Shown: positions 35,334 to 44,599 of the stretch, one piece after another
Layout: each line of letters begins with the position of its first letter
How positions within the stretch are numbered: position 1 is the stretch's first letter
From: Parabacteroides bouchesdurhonensis
GTDB lineage: Bacteria > Bacteroidota > Bacteroidia > Bacteroidales > Tannerellaceae
Length of the DNA stretch: 64,000 nt
Assembly (NCBI RefSeq): GCF_900186615.1
Contig: NZ_LT896588.1
Location: 130,882-194,881, forward strand
Direction: 5' to 3'
Notes under the pieces: generated by a model
What the model was told of the DNA's origin: nothing
Databases searched by the model: none
Seen by the model: the letters and a program-made list of their open reading frames with translations, nothing else
Translations under genes and position numbers: made by a program

Positions 35334-36122
35334 CTATTTAGAATATTCTTCCGCTTTCGCCTTCATCCGTTCAACACGCTTTTGTGTGTCAGGATGACTA
35401 GAAAACATCTGACGGTATTTAGAGGATTTTGGTTGGCCATCACTTAAATCCATTAGCTTCTTTAGCGCATCATGCATACTATAAGGGTCTTGACCATTAT
35501 CAACACTGAATTTGAAACCATAATCGTCTGCTTCACTTTCTTGTTTTTGAGAATACTGAGCGTTTGCTAAAGCTTCTGCCAGATCACCAAGTTGAGAATC
35601 TGTTAATTTAGCAACCGTACCGCTAACCGAACCCACTGCATTTTTAGCAGCCGATGTCATATAAGCACTTTTCATTGCATCTTTTGAGTCTGTATGCACC
35701 ACATGACCTATTTCATGACCAATAACAGCCAGTACTTCATTATCGTCCATTACTTTCATCAAACCGCCACAGACGCGTACGCTCCCGTCGCCACAAGCAA
35801 AAGCATTAACATCGATAACATTATACACTTTAAAATTCAAATCAAGGCCATCTATCTTTTTTAAGTTCGCAGTAATCCGCTCTAAACGCTGTCCCATTTC
35901 CGTATCCAGGCCTGCCACTTCATTATGTGTATCCATCCATTGGATATACTCTTTTGCCATAGCAGCAACATCCGCATCCGACAAAGTTGCAGCATTTGCA
36001 ACGTCAGACGCTGCATTCACTAACTTCTTTGTGTTAATAGACTTTCCTCCAATCTTAAATTGGGCAGAAGCTGTCACACTAACTCCTGCAAGAAAAACCA
36101 ATGATAAAAAAATCGTTCTCAT
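35334..36122 (-). CDS. M48 family zinc metalloprotease (LoiP/YggG-like)
   Basis: Exported peptidase of 262 residues with a signal peptide (MRTIFLSLVFLAGVSVTASA) and no membrane anchor afterwards. The M48 core is complete: VIGHEIGHVVHTDS near 134-147 supplies two His and the catalytic Glu, and ESEADDYG near 197 the third ligand. The closing motif FSSHPDTQKRVERM near 241 is typical of the Oma1/LoiP branch. Likely degrades misfolded envelope proteins. Follows the thioredoxin lipoprotein by 3 bases, so the two are an operon under the promoter at 37075-37082, suggesting shared work in envelope protein quality control (inference). Confidence 0.93.
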   Translation of the reverse strand: MRTIFLSLVFLAGVSVTASAQFKIGGKSINTKKLVNAASDVANAATLSDADVAAMAKEYIQWMDTHNEVAGLDTEMGQRLERITANLKKIDGLDLNFKVYNVIDVNAFACGDGSVRVCGGLMKVMDDNEVLAVIGHEIGHVVHTDSKDAMKSAYMTSAAKNAVGSVSGTVAKLTDSQLGDLAEALANAQYSQKQESEADDYGFKFSVDNGQDPYSMHDALKKLMDLSDGQPKSSKYRQMFSSHPDTQKRVERMKAKAEEYSK

Positions 36123-36125
36123 AAT

Positions 36126-37055
36126 TTATCGAGTTTGTTGTAATAAATAATCTTCAAATTGACGGAATGTCGCATCTTTTAAAAGTACATTTTTATTTTT
36201 ATCCAAGAGATATAGCGTTGGTATAGCTTTTAAATCATACACTTCATCATTCTTCAACCCAACGGTTTCATCATACGAGTTTATCCAACCGGAAGGCATA
36301 CTGGAAATATGTGCAGTCCAAGCCTCCAAATCTTCATCCGGATAAACAGCCAGCACTTTTATCTTTTTATTCTTCTCCCATTCTTTTAAAACACCAGAAG
36401 CCGCCAGTTGCTCTGTTACTTCTTTACAAGCATGGCAATCCGGATTATAAAAGTATAATAACATATAATCGGATTTCACATCATATAAAGTACCTTTCTT
36501 TCCGTTGGCTAACGTAAAGGTAAAATTGGTAGCCGGCTCTCCTACTCTATTTTTCATGGCTAATTCCAACTGATGGGACGGACGAATTTTATTTACTTCA
36601 TCTATCATTGAACAATTAATGACAGATTGCAAAACGGGAATATATAATTCTTCATTCCGCATGGGAGAATTCGGATCATACAAGTATTTCTCGTATAAAT
36701 CTGCAAAATAGACAAACATCGTACTATCCGCTTCGGCTTTACTCATCATACCTTTAATCGCAGAATCAGCAGTTTCAGAAGAAACATATTTCAGGACATC
36801 AATAAAATCGGAAAAGGCTTGCTCCGTTATTTCCGGTAAATGGATAAAAGCAGTATCCTTAAAATTAAATTTATCCCAATAATGAATGACTAAATAATTG
36901 GCACGTTGCCCTTCATCTGTAATCATAGCAGGGACGGAAACCATCTCAAAAGCAGGCGTTACTGCTTGCTCTTTATTGGGCTTTACACGCTGTTGTCCGT
37001 TACACGCATTAAATATCAACAACAATGAGAAAACACATAGAATTTTCATAATCAT
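36126..37055 (-). CDS. Thioredoxin-like lipoprotein with DUF5106-type N-domain
   Basis: Membrane-anchored, extracytoplasmic protein of 309 residues. Lipobox LIFNAC at about 14-19. An all-helical N-terminal region (residues 55-165, with HYWDKFNFKDTAF) matches the Bacteroidota DUF5106 type, and a thioredoxin fold from about 175 has the active site PDCHACKE near 211 and cis-Pro loop AIPTLYLLD near 282. CHAC is an intact CxxC but an unusual dipeptide. Two start codons two residues apart are equally good. First gene of the operon with the M48 protease; divergent from dnaG. Confidence 0.85.
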   Translation of the reverse strand: MIMKILCVFSLLLIFNACNGQQRVKPNKEQAVTPAFEMVSVPAMITDEGQRANYLVIHYWDKFNFKDTAFIHLPEITEQAFSDFIDVLKYVSSETADSAIKGMMSKAEADSTMFVYFADLYEKYLYDPNSPMRNEELYIPVLQSVINCSMIDEVNKIRPSHQLELAMKNRVGEPATNFTFTLANGKKGTLYDVKSDYMLLYFYNPDCHACKEVTEQLAASGVLKEWEKNKKIKVLAVYPDEDLEAWTAHISSMPSGWINSYDETVGLKNDEVYDLKAIPTLYLLDKNKNVLLKDATFRQFEDYLLQQTR

Positions 37056-37074
37056 GTATTTATGTTTTTCGGTG

Positions 37075-37082
37075 CAAATATA
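37075..37082 (-). promoter_or_regulatory. -7 element of the thioredoxin-M48 operon
   Basis: TATATTTG on the minus strand, perfect TAnnTTTG, 20-26 bases before the start; divergent from the dnaG promoter, whose -33 element lies only 25 bases away. Confidence 0.6.
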
Positions 37083-37106
37083 AGGGTTTTCTTTCGTAAC
37101 CCTCTC

Positions 37107-37136
37107 TTGCCGAACCGGAAATAATCGCTACATTTG
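37107..37136 (+). promoter_or_regulatory. Promoter of dnaG
   Basis: TTG (37107-37109), 19-base spacer, TACATTTG (37129-37136): a complete Bacteroidota promoter with ideal spacing, 23 bases before the dnaG ATG. Best promoter match in the window. Confidence 0.8.
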
Positions 37137-37159
37137 TCTTCGTTAATTCACCAAAAAGA

Positions 37160-39271
37160 ATGATTGACCAACCAACCATAGACAGGATACTGGATGTTGC
37201 TAATATAGTAGACGTTGTTTCTGAATTTGTAACACTTCGCAAACGAGGTGTAAACTATGTTGGTTTATGCCCGTTTCATTCCGATAAATCACCTTCTTTT
37301 TACGTATCGCCTTCCAAAAACATTTGTAAATGTTTTGCCTGTGGTGAAGGAGGAACAGCTGTTCACTTTATAATGAAGCATGAACAACTAAGCTATTTTG
37401 ATGCTCTACGGTTTCTCGCAAAAAAATACAATATAGAGATTCAAGACCGGGAATTGACGGATAAAGAGAAACAAGTGCGTAGCGACCGCGAAAGTATGTT
37501 CATTGTCAACAGTTGGGCACAAAAATACTTCACCAGCCTGCTTTATGAACACGTAGAGGGAAAAACAGTCGGCCTTCGCTATTTTGCCGAACGAGGTTTC
37601 AGAGAAGATATTATCCGAAAGTTCCAGTTAGGATACAGCCTTGATGAAAGAGACGCATTGTATAAAGCCGCTATTAAAAACGGTTATAAAAAAGAATATC
37701 TTGAAAAAAACGGATTGATTATTCTTTACGACAATGGAGGAGCACATGACCGTTTTCGAGGTCGTGTCATATTTCCTGTCCATAGCCTCAGCGGTAAGGT
37801 GGTTGCCTTTGGTGGCCGTGTTCTTAAAAAGGACGATAAGACAGCTAAATATGTAAACTCTCCAGAAAGTGAAATTTATCATAAAAGTAATGAGCTTTAT
37901 GGAATTTATTTTGCTAAGCAAGCTATTGTAAAACAAGATAAATGTTTTTTAGTAGAAGGTTATACTGACGTCATTTCCATGCATCAGGCTGGTGTAGAAA
38001 ACGTTGTTGCGTCATCAGGAACAGCCCTTACACAAGGGCAGATTCGTTTGATTCACCGGTTTACCAGTAACATTACAGTTTTATATGATGGTGATGCGGC
38101 CGGTATTAAAGCCGCTTTACGTGGAATTGACCTGTTATTGGAAGACGGAATGAATATAAAAGTCGTTCTCCTTCCCGACGGAGAAGATCCCGATTCGTTT
38201 GCCCGTAAACATAACGCAAGTCAGTTTGCCGAATTTATAAAACAGAATGAAACTGATTTTATTCGCTTCAAGACCAAATTATTATTGGATGATGCGGGCA
38301 CAGACCCGATAAAGCGTTCCTCATTGATTTCTGATATTATTAAAACTGTTGCTATCATTCCAGACAATATTGCCCGCTCCGTATATATACGCGAATGCAG
38401 TGCCATGATGGAAATAGATGAGCGAGTACTGTTAAATGAAATAAATAAGATACGGCTAAAAAAAGAAGAAAACCGGGCGAAGCCTTCACTGAAACCATCA
38501 AGCTTTTCGAACAAAGTAGCCGAGCCGTCTTCCGATTATCCGACCAATCCGGAATATCAGGATTACCAACTTTATCAGGAAACTGCAGAAACAGCTCTTC
38601 CGGAGAATATTCCGCCTCCTCCGGAAGAAGACTATCCGGCAGAAGATAATGGAGCAACGCATGTGCCCCCTATGGAGTTGCCACCACAAAGAACTACTTC
38701 AAAACGTTCGCCTTACGAACCTTATGAATTAGCTCTATTACGTTATGTCGTACGTTATGGTGAGTACGAATTATTTAATTATAAAGATGAAGCTACGGGA
38801 GAATCGGTTATTTTCCATGTGGCAGATTACATCCGCTTTGATTTAAAACGTGACGATTTATCATTTTGCACTCCTTTATTCAAGACTATATTAGATGAAG
38901 CGGCTGATCGCTGCCAAGAAAAAAATTTTGTAGCAAGCCGATACTTTTTGTCACATCCGGATCCGAATATCAGTAGACTTGCAGCCAATCTGATTAGTGA
39001 TAAATACCAACTGAGCAAATACCATACAAAGTACAGGGAACTGGAAAGCGAGTCGGATAAGCTTGACCAATTTGTATTGCGGGATTTATTCGCAATGAAA
39101 GATGCTTACGTTTTACATCAAATAAAGGAAATACAAATTAAAATAAAGGAGGCACAAACAAATGGGGATATGGAACAAGCTGTTGAGTTGATAAAACAAC
39201 TTACCCGCTTGAATGAAATTAAAAACGTGCTCAGCAAAGAACTGGGAGAACGTATCGTATTAAAAATGTAA
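37160..39271 (+). CDS. dnaG: DNA primase
   Basis: Makes RNA primers on unwound DNA with DnaB helicase. 703 residues. N-terminal CHC2 zinc ribbon with Cys37, His40, Cys58 and Cys61 (VGLCPFH ... CKCFACGEGG); catalytic core with the EGYTDVISMHQAG TOPRIM motif near 264 and the DGDAAG metal motif near 312; then a proline- and acid-rich linker (PPPPEEDYP near 490) and a C-terminal helicase-binding region of about 190 residues ending in a basic coiled stretch. Longer than E. coli DnaG (581) because of the linker and C-terminal part, as usual for Bacteroidota. Followed after 15 bases by an ABC exporter pair. Confidence 0.97.
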   Translation: MIDQPTIDRILDVANIVDVVSEFVTLRKRGVNYVGLCPFHSDKSPSFYVSPSKNICKCFACGEGGTAVHFIMKHEQLSYFDALRFLAKKYNIEIQDRELTDKEKQVRSDRESMFIVNSWAQKYFTSLLYEHVEGKTVGLRYFAERGFREDIIRKFQLGYSLDERDALYKAAIKNGYKKEYLEKNGLIILYDNGGAHDRFRGRVIFPVHSLSGKVVAFGGRVLKKDDKTAKYVNSPESEIYHKSNELYGIYFAKQAIVKQDKCFLVEGYTDVISMHQAGVENVVASSGTALTQGQIRLIHRFTSNITVLYDGDAAGIKAALRGIDLLLEDGMNIKVVLLPDGEDPDSFARKHNASQFAEFIKQNETDFIRFKTKLLLDDAGTDPIKRSSLISDIIKTVAIIPDNIARSVYIRECSAMMEIDERVLLNEINKIRLKKEENRAKPSLKPSSFSNKVAEPSSDYPTNPEYQDYQLYQETAETALPENIPPPPEEDYPAEDNGATHVPPMELPPQRTTSKRSPYEPYELALLRYVVRYGEYELFNYKDEATGESVIFHVADYIRFDLKRDDLSFCTPLFKTILDEAADRCQEKNFVASRYFLSHPDPNISRLAANLISDKYQLSKYHTKYRELESESDKLDQFVLRDLFAMKDAYVLHQIKEIQIKIKEAQTNGDMEQAVELIKQLTRLNEIKNVLSKELGERIVLKM

Positions 39272-39286
39272 ACACAAACACAGCCT

Positions 39287-40234
39287 ATGAACTTCTTAGA
39301 AACAGAAGATGTAGTAAAACAATATTCTAACCATCTCGCTTTAAACAAAGTGAGCATACAGGTTCCCGAAGGAAAAATATTCGGTTTGCTAGGTCCAAAT
39401 GGCGCAGGAAAAACTACTCTAATCCGTATTATAAACCGTATTACAGCACCAGATAGTGGCAGAGTGATGTTCAATGGACGAGAATCACGTCCGGAAGATA
39501 TTTATCAGATTGGTTATTTACCCGAAGAACGCGGTTTATACAAAAAGATGAAAGTTGGCGAACAAGCTATTTATCTTGCCCAACTTAAAGGCCTCTCCTA
39601 TTTAGAAGCCAGGAAACGCTTAACCCATTGGTTTGAAAAGTTTGACATCATGCCTTGGTGGAACAAGAAATTGGAAGAACTTTCTAAAGGTATGCAACAG
39701 AAAATACAGTTCATTACAACCATAATACACGAGCCGAAACTACTTATTTTCGATGAACCATTTAGTGGTTTTGACCCGGTGAATGCAGAACGGTTAAAGC
39801 AAGAGATATTGGAATTGAAAGCTGCAGGGCATACAATCATTTTCTCTACCCACAATATGGCTTCCGTAGAAGAGATTTGTGACAATATTGCATTGATTAA
39901 TCGTTCGCAAGTTGTTTTATCAGGTAATGTCCGCGACATAAGAAATCAATTCAAAAGTAACACATACATTTTAAAGGTACATTCGGACGAAATTAAATTC
40001 CTTTCGAATGAAATGGAAATTCCTTCCGAATGGAACACTTTTTCCTTCCGGATACAAAAGACGGAAGATGGCATTTCAGAACTTTATATTCATAAGGAAA
40101 AAGAAATAAGTAATTCCGAACTATTAGTGTCACTAGCCAGCAAAATCAACATCCTTTCATTTACTGAAAAAATACCGTCTATGAATGATATATTTATCAA
40201 TACCGTATCCGGTTCTAATACAACAAAAGCATGA
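39287..40234 (+). CDS. ABC-2 exporter ATP-binding protein (NatA-like)
   Basis: Cytoplasmic ATPase of 315 residues energising the permease encoded directly after it. Walker A GPNGAGKTT near 34-42, Q-loop GYLPEERGLYKKM near 76, signature LSKGMQQK near 138, Walker B LLIFDEPFSGFD near 157, H-loop FSTHNM near 186. A C-terminal extension of about 85 residues is the DUF4162 type found in NatA/CcmA-like exporters. Stop overlaps the permease ATG (ATGA). It may share the dnaG transcript (15-base gap). Confidence 0.94.
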   Translation: MNFLETEDVVKQYSNHLALNKVSIQVPEGKIFGLLGPNGAGKTTLIRIINRITAPDSGRVMFNGRESRPEDIYQIGYLPEERGLYKKMKVGEQAIYLAQLKGLSYLEARKRLTHWFEKFDIMPWWNKKLEELSKGMQQKIQFITTIIHEPKLLIFDEPFSGFDPVNAERLKQEILELKAAGHTIIFSTHNMASVEEICDNIALINRSQVVLSGNVRDIRNQFKSNTYILKVHSDEIKFLSNEMEIPSEWNTFSFRIQKTEDGISELYIHKEKEISNSELLVSLASKINILSFTEKIPSMNDIFINTVSGSNTTKA

Positions 40235-41553
40235 ATAAAATAGGACTTATCGTAAAACGTGAATATCTTCGCAGGGTAAGTAAGAAGTCGTTTATTCTTA
40301 TTACATTTCTTGCTCCTCTCTTATTTGCAGCCTTAGTATTTGTACCTCTTTGGTTGTCCGGTATCAAAGGAGACGAAGTAAAAAAAGTTGCAATTATTGA
40401 TACGACAGGTAAATATGCACCGTTATTCAAAAACACAGATGAATATATTTTCATTAATTCAAACGGGAATCTGGAACAATACCGTACAGCAAAAGACAAA
40501 GAAGTATTTGCTTTCTTAAATATAACCGGAGATTTATTGGAAAATCCGAATGCTGCAACACTATACTCCGAGAAGCAAATACCTATCGGTTTAAAGAAGG
40601 AAATAGACAATGTTTTATCTAAATATTTAAAGGATGAAAAACTATCCTCTTTCAATATTCCCAACTTAAATAAAATCATAGAAGAAAGTAAAATAAACTT
40701 TGACATCAAAACCATAAAATGGGATGCCGAAGGGAATGAAAAAAGCACTTCTGCAGAAGTAGCCTCCATTTTGGGAATGATGCTTACTTTCATTATATAC
40801 ATGTTTATCATGATGTATGGAGCTATGGTTATGCAAGGAGTAATGGAAGAAAAAACAAACCGTATCATAGAAGTTATAATTTCATCGGTTAAGCCATTCG
40901 ATTTAATGATGGGTAAAATTATCGGGATAGGTTTTGTTGGCCTTACTCAAGTATTCTTATGGGGAATCCTCACAACAGTTCTTGTATCGGGAACTCTATT
41001 TTTCATGGGAGGAAGCACTACTCCGGAAGATTTAATGAATACCCAAATGGCTGCTCAAAATTTAGGTAATATTTCAATGACGGCTCAAGCACCGGAAATG
41101 AATACAAAAGTGCTGGAAATCATTAATTCCATCAATTTCACACAAATAGGTATTTGCTTTATTCTTTATTTCATCGGAGGATATACTTTATATGCTGCCC
41201 TTTTTGCTGCAATAGGCAGTGCCCTTGAGCAGCAAGAAGATACGCAACAGTTTATGATGCCAATTTTAGTATTGATGATATTTAGTTTATACGCAGGTAT
41301 TTACAGCATGAATAATCCAGATGGTCCATTAGCCGTTTGGTGCTCATTTATACCTTTTACGTCTCCTATTGTGATGATGGTACGCCTACCATATGATATT
41401 CCAATATGGGAAATACTGATATCCGTAAGTTTATTATTTGCAACAGCTCTGTTAATTGTGTGGGGATCGGCTAAAATATATAGGGTAGGAATCCTTATGT
41501 ACGGTAAAAAGCCAAGCATAAAAGAAATGCTCAAATGGATAAAGTATAAATAA
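40231..41553 (+). CDS. ABC-2 type permease (NatB-like)
   Basis: Inner-membrane permease of 440 residues: cytoplasmic basic start (KREYLRRVSKKSFILIT), helix 1 at about 23-46, an extracytoplasmic domain of about 140 residues, then five or six helices between about 185 and 430. The motif MQGVMEEKTNRIIEVIISS near 202-220 is the hallmark of the NatB/YhaP branch. Together with the preceding ATPase it forms an exporter; Na+ is the substrate of the Bacillus namesake, but that cannot be carried over. Strong terminator after the stop. Confidence 0.92.
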   Translation: MNKIGLIVKREYLRRVSKKSFILITFLAPLLFAALVFVPLWLSGIKGDEVKKVAIIDTTGKYAPLFKNTDEYIFINSNGNLEQYRTAKDKEVFAFLNITGDLLENPNAATLYSEKQIPIGLKKEIDNVLSKYLKDEKLSSFNIPNLNKIIEESKINFDIKTIKWDAEGNEKSTSAEVASILGMMLTFIIYMFIMMYGAMVMQGVMEEKTNRIIEVIISSVKPFDLMMGKIIGIGFVGLTQVFLWGILTTVLVSGTLFFMGGSTTPEDLMNTQMAAQNLGNISMTAQAPEMNTKVLEIINSINFTQIGICFILYFIGGYTLYAALFAAIGSALEQQEDTQQFMMPILVLMIFSLYAGIYSMNNPDGPLAVWCSFIPFTSPIVMMVRLPYDIPIWEILISVSLLFATALLIVWGSAKIYRVGILMYGKKPSIKEMLKWIKYK

Positions 41554-41556
41554 AAC

Positions 41557-41592
41557 AAAGTCCGTTATTCTTCTCAGAATTAACGGACTTTT
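41557..41592. terminator. Terminator after the ABC exporter genes
   Basis: AAAGTCCGTTATTC pairs with GAATTAACGGACTTT, 14 pairs with one bulged T, 6-base loop, T-run after. Also lies 8 bases past the 3' end of the first tRNA-Gln on the other strand, so it may serve both. Confidence 0.85.
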
Positions 41593-41599
41593 AAACTTG

Positions 41600-41670
41600 T
41601 TGTTCAACCAGGATTCGAACCTGGACTAACAGGACCAGAATCTGTTGTGCTACCATTACACCATTGAACA
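41600..41670 (-). tRNA. tRNA-Gln (anticodon CTG), distal copy
   Basis: Acceptor TGTTCAA/TTGAACA with U1-A72 as usual for tRNA-Gln, D stem GTGT/GCAC, anticodon loop TTCTGGT, T arm CCAGG TTCGAAT CCTGG. An A-C mismatch closes the anticodon loop (31:39). CCA not encoded. Confidence 0.93.
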
Positions 41671-41714
41671 ATTATGTTCTTTCTGTCGAAGATGAGTGAT
41701 ATTGCTTTATATTG

Positions 41715-41785
41715 TTGTTCAACCAGGACTCGAACCTGGACTAACAGGACCAGAATCTGTTGTGCTGCCATTACACCATTGAACA
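41715..41785 (-). tRNA. tRNA-Gln (anticodon CTG), proximal copy
   Basis: Same structure as the other copy, differing at only two loop bases (D loop GGC instead of GGT; T loop TTCGAGT instead of TTCGAAT). Tandem duplicate 44 bases away, presumably one transcript. The stretch 41786-41970 shows nothing else. Confidence 0.93.
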
Positions 41786-41970
41786 ATAAAGTCTAAATCA
41801 TCAACTTCCCCGATAGCGAGCGCAAAGGTATACAGTTTTTCAAAAACTACAAATATTCCATTGAAAAAAAAACGGTGAATAAACATTTTCTTTTATTCAT
41901 TGTTTTCATTTTAGAGTGATTTACACATATATTTATATGAAGAAAAGGTGTTCAAAATAAATTTAAGAAG

Positions 41971-41978
41971 TATATTTG
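41971..41978 (+). promoter_or_regulatory. -7 element of rsfS-ftsH
   Basis: TATATTTG, perfect TAnnTTTG, 30 bases before rsfS. Confidence 0.6.
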
Positions 41979-42008
41979 CGTTCCAGAATATTACTCAATA
42001 AAAAATAG

Positions 42009-42368
42009 ATGAATCAAACAAAAGAATTAGTAAAAACGATTGTTGAAGGCCTTCAGGAGAAAAAAGGCAAAAATATTGTAACCGTGGATTTAACACAACT
42101 ATCCGGAGCCGTATGCGAATATATGGTTATTTGCGAAGGAAACACCCCAACTCAAGTGTCGGCACTATCAGATTCCGTTTGGGAATTTGCACGTAAAGAA
42201 GCAGGAGAAAAACCGCTATCTATAGATGGAGGCCAAAATGCACAGTGGATTGGCATGGATTATGGCACGGTTCTTGTACATATATTTTTACCGGAACAAC
42301 GGGAATTTTATAATCTGGAAAACCTTTGGGCTGACTCCAAGGTAATACAGATCCCGAACCTTGATTAA
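42009..42368 (+). CDS. rsfS: Ribosomal silencing factor RsfS
   Basis: Small cytoplasmic protein (119 residues) that binds uL14 on the large ribosomal subunit and blocks subunit joining in starvation or slow growth. The Iojap/RsfS motifs are visible: VTVDLTQLSGAVCEYMVICEG near 25-44 (shown in part), PLSIDGGQNAQWIGMDYG near 69-86 and VLVHIFLPEQREFYNLENLW near 88-107. First gene of a pair with ftsH, 30 bases downstream, an arrangement common in Bacteroidota. Confidence 0.95.
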   Translation: MNQTKELVKTIVEGLQEKKGKNIVTVDLTQLSGAVCEYMVICEGNTPTQVSALSDSVWEFARKEAGEKPLSIDGGQNAQWIGMDYGTVLVHIFLPEQREFYNLENLWADSKVIQIPNLD

Positions 42369-42398
42369 AAGCCGGTCTAATTATTCAGATTATCTCTT

Positions 42399-44453
42399 AT
42401 GGAAAATAAAAAAGACATGTTTAATAAATCCCCGAAAAACGGTAAGCCTAAGATGTTCCGGTTCAATTTATATTGGATGTACGGACTTATCTTTATGATG
42501 CTTATAGCTCTATACATGACAAATGATTCTTCGGGGTCAAAAGAATTAGGCTGGACAGAATTTCAAAAGCTGGCCAAAGATAATGTATTTGATAAAATGG
42601 TAGTTTACAACAAGAAGAATTTGCTGGAAGCTACCGTCAAAAGCGGCAAAACGGATCTTGTTTTTAAAGGAGACAACAGCCGTTTAGGAGCCTCTCCGAA
42701 AGTTTATGTAAAAATACCTTCGGCTGACAAATTCTCTGATTTTTATGATAACGCAGTAACAAATAACCATATTGACACACAAGTCAGCTATGAAGAAGGC
42801 GATGATACACTATGGAATTTCCTGGTGTCTTTCGGTCCTATAATCCTGTTAATCGTAGTATGGATATTTTTGATGAAACGTATGTCCGGTGGCGCTGGAG
42901 GAAGTCCGGGTGGAGTATTTAGCGTAGGAAAAGCGAAGGCACAACTTTTTGATAAAGAAAACCAAAAGAAAGTAACATTTAAAGATGTTGCCGGTTTATC
43001 CGAAGCAAAACAAGAAGTGGAAGAAATAGTGTCATTCTTAAAGAATCCGGATAAATACACCGAACTTGGAGGTAAAATACCTAAAGGAGCTTTGCTGGTA
43101 GGCCCTCCGGGAACAGGTAAAACTTTACTTGCTAAAGCTGTGGCAGGAGAAGCAGATGTCCCATTCTTTTCACTTTCAGGTTCCGATTTCGTAGAAATGT
43201 TCGTAGGAGTAGGAGCTTCCCGAGTGCGTGATTTATTCCGTCAGGCAAAAGAAAAAGCACCTTGTATTGTATTCATTGATGAAATAGATGCAGTTGGCCG
43301 TGCCAGAGGAAAGAATGTCAATATGAATAGTAATGACGAACGGGAGAACACCCTAAACCAATTACTTACAGAAATGGATGGTTTTGGTTCCAATAGCGGT
43401 GTCATCATTTTGGCTGCTACCAACCGAGCTGACATTCTGGATAAGGCATTACTTCGTGCAGGACGTTTCGACAGACAAATTCACGTTGAATTACCCGATC
43501 TGAACGAAAGAAAAGAAATTTTCGGCGTACACCTTCGTCCTATTAAAATAGATGAGAGTGTAGATACTGAATTTTTAGCCCGTCAAACTCCGGGATTTTC
43601 AGGAGCTGATATAGCAAATGTCTGTAACGAAGCTGCTTTAATCGCAGCCCGTAACGGTAAAAAGTTCGTTCAAAAAGAAGATTTCATGAATGCAGTAGAC
43701 CGCATTGTTGGAGGTTTGGAAAAACGAACAAAAATAACAACATCTGATGAACGCAATTGCATTGCAAACCATGAAGCAGGACATGCTACATTAAGTTGGT
43801 TGCTTGAGCATGCCAATCCTTTGGTAAAAGTAACTATTGTACCTCGAGGAAAAGCACTGGGTGCTGCATGGTATCTTCCGGAAGAACGGCAGATCACAAC
43901 TCGTGAACAATTACTTGACGAAATGTGTGCGACCTTGGGCGGACGTGCAGCCGAAGAATTATTCTTAGGAAAAGTATCTACCGGTGCTTCTAACGACCTT
44001 GAACGCGTGACAAAACAAGCCTATGCAATGGTTGTTTACTTTGGCATGAGTGACAAATTACCGAACCTAAATTATTATGACTCTAGCGGACAAGACTGGG
44101 GTTTCACTAAACCATATAGCGAAGAAACAGCTCGTCTAATAGATTCGGAAGTTCAAAGAATCATCAATGAACAATATGAACGGGCCAAAGATATATTATC
44201 CAAACATGCAGAAGGGCACAATGCTTTAGCAAAAGTATTATTGGAACGCGAAGTTATCTATTCGGAAGATGTTGAACATATCTTTGGTAAGAGGGCATGG
44301 GTTTCACGTTCGGAAGAAATTCTCGAGTTACAAAATAAGGCAAATAGCAATAAACCTGTTGAGCCTGTAACAGAAGAAAACAAAGATGAAAAAGAAGAAG
44401 GTGACAAAAATGTCGTACTACAAAATGACACTAAGGCAGAACAGGCAAATTGA
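42399..44453 (+). CDS. ftsH: ATP-dependent zinc metalloprotease FtsH
   Basis: Membrane-anchored hexameric AAA+ protease degrading misfolded membrane proteins and regulatory substrates. 684 residues: helix 1 at about 22-41, a periplasmic domain of about 100 residues, helix 2 at about 144-164, AAA domain with Walker A GPPGTGKT near 234, Walker [13 protein letters not shown] near 287 and the second region of homology LLRAGRFDR, then the peptidase with HEAGH near 457 and third ligand Asp in [14 protein letters not shown] near 530. The C-terminal 40 residues are acidic and Asn/Lys rich. Terminator after the stop. Confidence 0.97.
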   Translation: MENKKDMFNKSPKNGKPKMFRFNLYWMYGLIFMMLIALYMTNDSSGSKELGWTEFQKLAKDNVFDKMVVYNKKNLLEATVKSGKTDLVFKGDNSRLGASPKVYVKIPSADKFSDFYDNAVTNNHIDTQVSYEEGDDTLWNFLVSFGPIILLIVVWIFLMKRMSGGAGGSPGGVFSVGKAKAQLFDKENQKKVTFKDVAGLSEAKQEVEEIVSFLKNPDKYTELGGKIPKGALLVGPPGTGKTLLAKAVAGEADVPFFSLSGSDFVEMFVGVGASRVRDLFRQAKEKAPCIVFIDEIDAVGRARGKNVNMNSNDERENTLNQLLTEMDGFGSNSGVIILAATNRADILDKALLRAGRFDRQIHVELPDLNERKEIFGVHLRPIKIDESVDTEFLARQTPGFSGADIANVCNEAALIAARNGKKFVQKEDFMNAVDRIVGGLEKRTKITTSDERNCIANHEAGHATLSWLLEHANPLVKVTIVPRGKALGAAWYLPEERQITTREQLLDEMCATLGGRAAEELFLGKVSTGASNDLERVTKQAYAMVVYFGMSDKLPNLNYYDSSGQDWGFTKPYSEETARLIDSEVQRIINEQYERAKDILSKHAEGHNALAKVLLEREVIYSEDVEHIFGKRAWVSRSEEILELQNKANSNKPVEPVTEENKDEKEEGDKNVVLQNDTKAEQAN

Positions 44454-44494
44454 CCACTCTTTTTAAAGACCTGATTAAATCTGTATATATTTTG

Positions 44495-44533
44495 GCACGG
44501 ATAACAGAGTGAATATCTGTAATCCGTGCTTTA
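44495..44533 (+). terminator. Terminator of rsfS-ftsH
   Basis: GCACGGAT pairs with ATCCGTGC and an inner ACAGA with TCTGT, 7-base loop, followed by TTTATTC. 41 bases past the ftsH stop and just upstream of the cdsA promoter. Confidence 0.75.
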
Positions 44534-44549
44534 TTCATAATTTATTACT

Positions 44550-44557
44550 TATATTTG
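44550..44557 (+). promoter_or_regulatory. -7 element of cdsA
   Basis: TATATTTG, perfect TAnnTTTG, 42 bases before the TTG start of cdsA. Confidence 0.6.
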
Positions 44558-44599
44558 CAGGCATAAAACACATTTGGAAACGAACAAAACATTACAGTC

